Below, piece after piece: positions 6,937 to 12,495 of a stretch of 12,495 nt of DNA. The notes under the pieces were generated by a model. That model was given only the letters and a program-made list of their open reading frames with translations. It was not told the DNA's origin and did no database searches. The first letter of the stretch is position 1. Each line of letters starts with the position of its first letter. Source of the stretch: Chitinophagales bacterium (GTDB lineage: Bacteria; Bacteroidota; Bacteroidia; Chitinophagales; UBA8649); NCBI GenBank assembly GCA_016777395.1, contig JADHRO010000038.1, positions 1-12,495 on the forward strand, written 5' to 3'. A program made the translations under genes and the position numbers.

Positions 6937-8160
6937 GTGAAATATGACAGAATGCCTAAAGAACGCACTCATCAGATAGAAGATACTCGAATAGAGAAAG
7001 CTGTTTTAGTTGGTTTAGTAACTCGAAATCAAAGTGAAAATCAGTTAAAAGAATATCTAGATGAGTTGGAATTTTTAGCCGAAACTGCAGGTGCTAAGAC
7101 TGAAGAAAAGTTTTGGCAAAAGTTGGATCACCCCGAAAAAAGAACCTATGTGGGCAGTGGTAAGTTAAGGGAGATTAAAACATTTGTCGATGCACACGCA
7201 ATCGATATGGTTATTTTTGATGATGAGATAAGCCCTTCGCAACAGCGAAACATTGAAAAAGAACTAAAATGTAAGGTTTTGGATCGAAGCATGCTTATTT
7301 TAGACATATTTGCCCAGCGCGCGAAAAGCCAGCAAGCCAAAACTCAAGTTGAGTTAGCTCAGCTCCAATACTTGTTGCCCCGACTTAAAGGCATGTGGGA
7401 CCACTTGGATAGAGTAAAGGGAGGTATTGGAATGAAAGGTGCTGGAGAAAAAGAAATAGAAACGGATAGACGAGTAGCTACTCAAAATATAGCCAAACTT
7501 AAAGCGAAGCTCGCAACCATTGACAAGCAAAACCAGACCCAACGGAAGAATAGAGATGGGATGATTCGCGTTTCTCTGGTCGGCTACACCAACGTGGGTA
7601 AGTCAACCCTTATGCGCGCATTAAGTAAAGAAAATGTGTTTGCAGAAAATAAATTGTTTGCTACCCTAGATACCACCGTTCGAAAAGTAGTACTCAATCA
7701 TGTTCCCTTTCTGCTTTCCGATACTGTAGGGTTTATTAGAAAATTACCGCACCATCTTGTTGAAAGTTTTAAAAGCACCTTAGATGAAGCCTTAGAAAGT
7801 GATGTCTTACTGCATGTGGTGGACATCGCTCACCCCAACTTTGAAGAGCAGCTCAATGTTGTCAATGAAACTTTGCACCATTTAAAAGCAGAAAACAAAA
7901 GCCAAATCGTTATTTTCAATAAAATTGATCTTTTCAAAGAAAGAAAGTTTGATGATCACTTACCTGAAGAAGTTCAGGAAGAGCTCTTAAAAGAGTTGAA
8001 GCAGACATGGATGGCAAAAAGCAACAATAATGCAGTATTTATATCGGCAGAGACCGGTGAGAACTTAGGTGAATTACGCTCCTTTCTTTACCAAAAGATT
8101 AAAAAACTTTATTTAAAACGCTATCCCTATAAGGCAAGCTACATAGAGAGTTATGAGTGA
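6937..8160 (+). CDS. hflX: Ribosome-associated GTPase HflX
   Basis: HflX binds the 50S subunit and splits stalled ribosomes, especially under stress. The N-terminal HflX nucleotide-binding domain (about residues 20-115, RTYVGSGKLREI at 69-80) is followed by a helical linker with YLLPRL at 145-150 and GGIGMKGAGE at 162-171. The GTPase domain follows, with G1 GYTNVGKST at 216-224, G2 FATLDTTVR at 241-249, G3 DTVGF at 262-266, G4 NKID at 328-331 and G5 ISAETGEN at 369-376. The length of 407 is typical of Bacteroidota. I chose GTG at 6937 because GAGG at 6926-6929 sits 7 bases upstream. ATG at 6952, without a Shine-Dalgarno, would shorten it by five residues. A near-consensus box GAAATTTG lies at 6917-6924. 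Confidence 0.96.
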   Translation: MKYDRMPKERTHQIEDTRIEKAVLVGLVTRNQSENQLKEYLDELEFLAETAGAKTEEKFWQKLDHPEKRTYVGSGKLREIKTFVDAHAIDMVIFDDEISPSQQRNIEKELKCKVLDRSMLILDIFAQRAKSQQAKTQVELAQLQYLLPRLKGMWDHLDRVKGGIGMKGAGEKEIETDRRVATQNIAKLKAKLATIDKQNQTQRKNRDGMIRVSLVGYTNVGKSTLMRALSKENVFAENKLFATLDTTVRKVVLNHVPFLLSDTVGFIRKLPHHLVESFKSTLDEALESDVLLHVVDIAHPNFEEQLNVVNETLHHLKAENKSQIVIFNKIDLFKERKFDDHLPEEVQEELLKELKQTWMAKSNNNAVFISAETGENLGELRSFLYQKIKKLYLKRYPYKASYIESYE

Positions 8161-8202
8161 AAACTAATTTTCTATTAACTTTACAAGACAACACCATATA
8201 CC

Positions 8203-10854
8203 ATGAATAAAAAGCAAGTTCTCCTCATTTTAAGTATTCTCTTTGTTGCCATTTCGTTTGCTCAAGAATCAAGGGCAACTTTAAAAGCTGGTCAAGCGCC
8301 ATTTTTTCATGGTGTAGCATCAGGTGACCCTTTGTCAGACCAAGTGATGCTTTGGACGAAAGTAACTCCTCCAGTCGGGAATATGAATTCGATTCAAGTT
8401 TTTTGGCAAGTAGCTACTGATGTGGATTTTACAAACATTATCAACTTCGGGAATACCACCGCAGATGCTAGTAGCGATTATACGGTAAAACTAGATATAT
8501 GTGGTCTTCAGCCTGCTACCCACTACTACTATCTCTTTCATGCTTTAGGTCAAAATTCAGTAACAGGAAGAACCAAGACAGCCCCGGCTACTGGCGGGAC
8601 AGAAGCAAGGTTTGCTGTAGCATCTTGTAGCAGTTATGAACATGGATATTTTAATGCCTATGAAAGTATGTCGAAGCGAAATGACCTAGATGCGGTCATC
8701 CACTTAGGCGATTACATCTATGAATATGAAGCGGGAGGATATAGCTCTTCAGTGATAACTGGCGCCGGAAGAGTGTATCAACCGAATACAGAAATTATCA
8801 CACTCACCGATTATCGCATAAGACATTCGCATTATAAACTTGACAACCAACTTCAGCGGGTTCATCAAGTGCACCCATTCATAACGACTTGGGATGATCA
8901 CGAAACTGCGAATGACGCCTACAAGGATGGAGCTCAAAATCATAGCACAGGCACGGAAGGTCAGTGGAGTACAAGAAAAATAAGTGGAACCCAAGCCTAT
9001 AAGGAATATATGCCTATAAGAAACCCCGACCCTAATGATGATGTTAAGATTTGGCGAAACTTACGCTACGGGAATTTACTTGATTTAATTGTTTTAGATT
9101 CAAGACTGTGGGGTAGAGACGAACAAGATTTAGGAGAGGCAGATAACAGTAACCACAAATTATTAGGCAATGATCAGTTTTCTTGGCTAGAAAATCAACT
9201 AGCAGACAATACAACGGAGTGGAAAATAATCTGTCAACAAGTCATGATGGCTCCACTAGAAATCTTTGGAACTGCGGTTAATTCCGATCAGTGGGATGGT
9301 TACAGTGCACAACGAGATCGATTAATTAACTACATAGAAAATAATACTATCGAAAATCCTGTTGTGCTTACAGGAGATATTCATACAGCCTGGGTCAATA
9401 ACGTGCCAGGCAATGCAAGTACATCGGCTGCGGTTGAGTTTGTGGTCACATCTGTAACATCTCCTGGTCTAGATTTCTTAAATGGACTTGGTGGCTTGAT
9501 TACTGCATTCAATCCACATATTCAATATGTAAACCTACAAGAGCATGGCTATATGGTGCTAACTGTTGACCAAAATAAAGCACAAGGGGACTACGTTTGG
9601 TTGAACATAGAATCTTTAGATAGCACCGAGACAGCTGGGCCTTCTTATTTCACAAACAATGGCACTTCCAATATGTCTTCAACTGCAAGTGCAGTTAGTC
9701 CAATAACAGGTGGCGCCCCTGTACCGCCTTTAAATGCAAACCAAAATCTACCTTTTGCATTGCTTCTAGATACCTTTGAAATTGATGTAACGGAAAATCA
9801 ATTTATCAGCGATTGTTTAATAAGTGCTGTTAATCCTTGTCCAAGCTTGACCACTTCAATTATTGGTGCGGCTAGTTATGGAACAGCCAATCTTAATCAA
9901 TTGTGCTTTGACTACCAAGGAATAACAAACTATGCTGGAACAGATTTTTTTACAGCGACCATCTGCCAAACAGCTAATTTAAGTGACTGTGATACTATCG
10001 TTGTTCAAGTAAACATTCAAGCAACAGCCAATATTGATACTGCAGCATATCAGATAAATGTTGACAGCACCTTGAGCGATTGTATTGTTTTTGAAGATTT
10101 AGTGGGAAGTGCGGAAAGTATAACCATAAGTAGTATGGGTATAGGTACATTTAACCTAGACTCCAATAATTGTTTTGTTTATATCCCAGACAGCAGCTAC
10201 AACGGTATAAACTACATCGGGTTAACGGCTTGCGATTCTCTAGGAATCTGTGATACCTTGATTTTGCAAATAGCGGTTGCCGGAACAAACAACACAACAT
10301 ATGTTCAGTTGTATGGCGAATCTGAAGAATTGTTAAGTAATTGTTTGGGCTTTGATGATTTACAAGGAGGTATTGCAAATTCTACTCTCATCAATTCCGG
10401 TAGCAACAATGCCCTTATTTTTGGAGATACTTGTATTAGTTACTCTTCCTCAACAGGGTTTGAGGGTATCGACACCTTAGTCTTTTATGCCTGCGACAAC
10501 ACTGTTCCACCGATTTGCGATACCATTGTATATTGGATAACAATTACTGCAGATACGATACAAGACACAACAGGTATTCAAGAAGTCCCAAATACTGATT
10601 TTACGATTATTGGTGTTTATCCAAATCCATTTGATGTTGAACTACTGGTTCAGTACTATCAGTTCAGTGAGGAAATTATGTCGATTGCGCTATATGACAT
10701 TAGTGGCAAGCAGGTGCATAAAGAACAAATTAAGGATAAAACTGAAGGACTAAAGTATGCGCGACTAGAAACAAGCGAATTGGCGGCAGGTAATTATATT
10801 TTAACTATGAGCTCAAGTCGATTTACCTATAGTAAAAAAGTAGTCAAACCATAA
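8203..10854 (+). CDS. Secreted PhoD-type alkaline phosphatase/phosphodiesterase with cysteine-rich repeats and T9SS sorting domain
   Basis: This 883-residue exported enzyme is predicted to hydrolyse phosphate mono- or diesters outside the cell. Residues 1-20 are a Sec signal peptide (no twin Arg) with a likely cut after SFA. Residues 33-125 form the PhoD N-terminal Fn3-like domain (FFHGVASGDP). The catalytic domain runs from about 135 to 475. Its metal-site motifs are SC with Cys142, HLGDYIYEY with Asp170 and Tyr173 (the Cys/Asp/Tyr iron set of Bacillus PhoD), WDDHETAN at 230-237 and GDIH at 391-394. Residues 523-785 are three tandem modules of about 87 residues, each with four cysteines at matching spacing and ending CDT[IL]. 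Residues 803-883 are a type A sorting domain (VYPNPF, YDISGK, LAAGNYIL) for export by T9SS. A weak TAACTTTA box lies at 8176-8183. The three modules make it about 300 residues longer than Bacillus PhoD. Confidence 0.92.
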   Translation: MNKKQVLLILSILFVAISFAQESRATLKAGQAPFFHGVASGDPLSDQVMLWTKVTPPVGNMNSIQVFWQVATDVDFTNIINFGNTTADASSDYTVKLDICGLQPATHYYYLFHALGQNSVTGRTKTAPATGGTEARFAVASCSSYEHGYFNAYESMSKRNDLDAVIHLGDYIYEYEAGGYSSSVITGAGRVYQPNTEIITLTDYRIRHSHYKLDNQLQRVHQVHPFITTWDDHETANDAYKDGAQNHSTGTEGQWSTRKISGTQAYKEYMPIRNPDPNDDVKIWRNLRYGNLLDLIVLDSRLWGRDEQDLGEADNSNHKLLGNDQFSWLENQLADNTTEWKIICQQVMMAPLEIFGTAVNSDQWDGYSAQRDRLINYIENNTIENPVVLTGDIHTAWVNNVPGNASTSAAVEFVVTSVTSPGLDFLNGLGGLITAFNPHIQYVNLQEHGYMVLTVDQNKAQGDYVWLNIESLDSTETAGPSYFTNNGTSNMSSTASAVSPITGGAPVPPLNANQNLPFALLLDTFEIDVTENQFISDCLISAVNPCPSLTTSIIGAASYGTANLNQLCFDYQGITNYAGTDFFTATICQTANLSDCDTIVVQVNIQATANIDTAAYQINVDSTLSDCIVFEDLVGSAESITISSMGIGTFNLDSNNCFVYIPDSSYNGINYIGLTACDSLGICDTLILQIAVAGTNNTTYVQLYGESEELLSNCLGFDDLQGGIANSTLINSGSNNALIFGDTCISYSSSTGFEGIDTLVFYACDNTVPPICDTIVYWITITADTIQDTTGIQEVPNTDFTIIGVYPNPFDVELLVQYYQFSEEIMSIALYDISGKQVHKEQIKDKTEGLKYARLETSELAAGNYILTMSSSRFTYSKKVVKP

Positions 10855-10888
10855 ATTGTCGTTTAGTCTGTTGTCCTTGCATCTATCA

Positions 10889-10923
10889 CGAGCATAAGCA
10901 AAGCGTTTCAAGGCTTATACTCG
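10889..10923. terminator. Inverted repeat between convergent phoD-like and yidD genes, possible terminator
   Basis: CGAGCATAAGC (10889-10899) pairs with GCTTATACTCG (10913-10923) at ten of eleven positions (one C/A mismatch). The 13-base loop itself contains a small AAA-GCG-TTT pairing. It sits in the 99-base gap between the phoD-like stop and the yidD stop, where a two-way terminator is expected. Neither side carries a clear T tract, so it is not a textbook intrinsic terminator. It could instead stabilise mRNA 3' ends or belong to a dispersed repeat. Confidence 0.4.
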
Positions 10924-10953
10924 CCAAGTTGGGTCCTTAGAATTATAAATAAC

Positions 10954-11184
10954 TTAAGGTACCGGATCGTGGCCTTTACCACCCCAAGGATGGCAGCTTC
11001 CAATTCGTTTGACACTTAGCCAAAAACCCTTCAATGGACCGTATTTTTTAAAAGCTTCTAGCGAATACGCAGAACATGTTGGTGAGTATCTACAACTAGA
11101 CGGCAACCAAGGCGAGATAAGCAATTGATAGATTCGGATAAGTATAATAAAGGGTAGGGATAATATATATTTGAGTTGGTCCAA
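10954..11184 (-). CDS. yidD: Membrane protein insertion efficiency factor YidD
   Basis: YidD is a small inner-membrane-associated protein that aids YidC-dependent insertion of membrane proteins. An N-terminal amphipathic or hydrophobic stretch (residues 5-27, ending QLLISP) is followed by the conserved cysteine motif [11 protein letters not shown] (Cys31, Cys37), the helix [12 protein letters not shown], then [17 protein letters not shown] with Cys64. The final DPVP is the usual C-terminus, so the gene is complete. The start is uncertain, because no ATG exists in frame. TTG at 11184 lies 4 bases after the yaaA stop and gives 76 residues matching the family length. TTG at 11208 gives 84 and overlaps yaaA by 20 bases. 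It is the last gene of the prfA-yaaA-yidD run. The more usual partners rnpA and yidC are not here. Confidence 0.93.
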   Translation of the reverse strand: MDQLKYILSLPFIILIRIYQLLISPWLPSSCRYSPTCSAYSLEAFKKYGPLKGFWLSVKRIGSCHPWGGKGHDPVP

Positions 11185-11188
11185 GTTC

Positions 11189-11959
11189 TTAGTTTCTCGT
11201 AAACACAAAGTTAAGATCTGAGCTCATCTTCGGATTAAAAACATACTTACCGAGATCAAAAGCTTTTAAGTGTTCTGGCTCATTAATTCTATTCTTAATA
11301 ATAAATCTACTCATCATTCCTCTAGCTTTCTTGGCAAAGGTCATGATAACTTTGTAATCACCGTTTTTAAACTCTTTGAACTCGCAGGTAATAATTTTAG
11401 CTCTCAACTGCTTAAAATTTGCAGATCTCGCGTATTCATTCGATGCCACATTAACTAAGTAAGGACTTCCACTTTCATCAATGTCTTTTTGTAAGCGCTC
11501 ATTTATTCTTCCTCCCCAAAAGCCGTATAAATTATCATGTTTTTTGGTATTCAACTTTCTTCCCATCTCCAGGCGATAGGCTTGAATCAAATCCATAGGA
11601 CGCAACAAACCATATAGTCCAGATAATATGCGTAGATGGTCTTGGGCAAATGAAAAATCCTCTGGACTAAAATCATCCGCGTTTAAGCCTAAGTATGCAT
11701 CCCCGTTAAAGGTCAGAATGGCAGGTTTACTATTCTCAGCATCATGCAGCTTTTCCCATTGTTGATTTCTCTCGAAATTAAGTTCAGCTAGGTTCGCACT
11801 CAAGTCCATCAACTTTCCAATAGCTTTCGGTTTCATTTTTTTTAAATATTTCATCAATTCTTCCGAATCATCTAAAAACCTGGCTTGGCTAAATTCTAGT
11901 GAGTTATCCTCTAAAGAGTTTTCGTTCAATTTTTTAGCAGGAGATAAAATTGCAATCAT
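11189..11959 (-). CDS. yaaA: Peroxide stress protein YaaA (UPF0246/DUF328)
   Basis: YaaA limits oxidative damage during hydrogen peroxide stress, in E. coli by lowering free intracellular iron. The fold can bind DNA, and the biochemical activity is not settled. The whole family pattern is present in 256 residues: ILSPAKKL at 4-11, [12 protein letters not shown] at 50-61, FNGDAYLGL at 84-92, [17 protein letters not shown] at 105-121, YRLEMG at 128-133, LYGFWGG at 144-150, NVASNEY at 170-176 and [13 protein letters not shown] at 208-220. The start is ATG at 11959, 17 bases after the prfA stop, so it is likely co-transcribed with prfA. No OxyR-like operator is visible in so short a gap. Its stop lies just before or inside the yidD start region. 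Confidence 0.95.
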   Translation of the reverse strand: MIAILSPAKKLNENSLEDNSLEFSQARFLDDSEELMKYLKKMKPKAIGKLMDLSANLAELNFERNQQWEKLHDAENSKPAILTFNGDAYLGLNADDFSPEDFSFAQDHLRILSGLYGLLRPMDLIQAYRLEMGRKLNTKKHDNLYGFWGGRINERLQKDIDESGSPYLVNVASNEYARSANFKQLRAKIITCEFKEFKNGDYKVIMTFAKKARGMMSRFIIKNRINEPEHLKAFDLGKYVFNPKMSSDLNFVFTRN

Positions 11960-11976
11960 CGCGTTATTTTTAGCAT

Positions 11977-12495
11977 TTAACTTAATCCTTCCATTGCAGA
12001 TAATTTTTCACTTTGTTCTGCAATTTTTAACTTTTCAATTACCTGGTCCACTTCACCACCGATAATGGCATCTAGGTTATATAAGGTAAGCCCTATTCTA
12101 TGGTCTGTAACTCGCCCTTGAGGATAATTATAGGTTCTTATCTTAGCTGAACGATCGCCTGAACTGACTAAAGATTTTCGCTTATCAGCAATCTCGGCAT
12201 GTCGCTCGGCATTGGCCTGTTCATACAATTTGGAACGGAGATATCGCATAGCAATATCCCTGTTCTTATGTTGTGATCTTCCTTCTTGGCACTCGACTAC
12301 CACTCCTGAGGGAATGTGTGTAATTCGAATAGCTGATTCCGTTTTATTCACATGCTGTCCTCCTGCGCCGCTTGCCCGAAAGGTGTCCACTTTCAAATCA
12401 GCAGGATTTATACTTACATCTACTTCATCCACTTCTGGCAAAACAGCCACAGAGGCTGCTGAGGTATGCACCCTTCCTTGGCTTTCTGTTTTAGG
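11977..12495 (-). CDS. prfA: Peptide chain release factor 1, C-terminal half (partial)
   Basis: RF1 recognises UAA and UAG and triggers peptide release at the ribosomal A site. The frame is open to the right edge, so only the last 172 residues are present, roughly half of a normal RF1 of about 360. The codon-recognition PxT motif and the start are outside. The visible part begins within [16 protein letters not shown], then carries the catalytic GGQ motif at residues 45-47 of the fragment ([16 protein letters not shown]), whose Gln is normally methylated by Prm[28 protein letters not shown] and the closing [12 protein letters not shown] region follow. The TY-PQ-RVTDHR pattern and the RF1-type tail argue for prfA rather than prfB. 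The GTG at 12471 is internal. It would be the first visible gene of the prfA-yaaA-yidD unit. Confidence 0.97.
   Translation of the reverse strand, partial: PKTESQGRVHTSAASVAVLPEVDEVDVSINPADLKVDTFRASGAGGQHVNKTESAIRITHIPSGVVVECQEGRSQHKNRDIAMRYLRSKLYEQANAERHAEIADKRKSLVSSGDRSAKIRTYNYPQGRVTDHRIGLTLYNLDAIIGGEVDQVIEKLKIAEQSEKLSAMEGLS

Noticed and set aside
10151..10378. Minus-strand ORF of 75 codons opposite the PhoD-like gene
   Set aside because: The plus frame shows regular repeat structure with spaced cysteines through this region. The antisense frame looks like a shadow.
1..12495. Mobile elements, CRISPR arrays, tRNA or rRNA genes, toxin-antitoxin or defence systems
   Set aside because: I looked on both strands for repeats, cloverleaf-like sequences, transposase motifs and defence-gene motifs and found none. 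The gene content is mostly housekeeping.

Overview
The window is a stretch of ordinary chromosome from a member of the Bacteroidota, probably a Flavobacteriales-like aquatic bacterium. This placement is an inference from several signs. A secreted enzyme ends in a type IX secretion sorting domain. The geranylgeranylglyceryl phosphate synthase is of the group II type found in this phylum. The DNA is AT-rich, Shine-Dalgarno sequences are mostly weak, TTG and GTG starts occur, and TAnnTTTG-like promoter boxes are present. I see no phage, insertion sequence, CRISPR array, tRNA or rRNA.

Layout. Bases 1-922 (+) hold the 3' end of a phosphatidylserine synthase gene (pssA) joined by an ATGA overlap to rsmI (16S rRNA methyltransferase). 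Bases 990-2417 (+) hold an amidase-signature hydrolase. It converges, with only 3 bp between stop codons, on a minus-strand unit of radA followed by a small class I methyltransferase (3041 down to 2421, and 4418 to 3045). A possible 32-codon leader ORF overlaps the radA start. An intergenic region of about 250 bp beyond that leader separates it from a plus-strand pair, a GGGPS-family ether-lipid gene overlapping rsgA (4774-6442). rsgA converges through a hairpin terminator on a two-CBS-domain protein (6459-6854, -), which diverges from hflX (6937-8160, +). Next is a large secreted PhoD-type phosphatase with three cysteine-rich repeat modules and a T9SS sorting domain (8203-10854, +). After an inverted repeat, the minus-strand cluster prfA-yaaA-yidD runs from the right edge to 10954.

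Function. Four genes act on the ribosome or translation: rsmI (rRNA modification), rsgA (30S maturation), hflX (ribosome splitting) and prfA (termination). pssA, GGGPS and yidD concern membrane lipids or membrane protein insertion. RadA and YaaA belong to DNA repair and peroxide stress. PhoD points to scavenging of phosphate from organic esters outside the cell.

No new multi-gene system is visible. The points most worth a second look are the precise cysteine periodicity (30/20/6-8) in three tandem modules of the PhoD-like protein, the small ORF translationally abutting radA, the archaeal-type lipid gene in a bacterium, and two inverted repeats.
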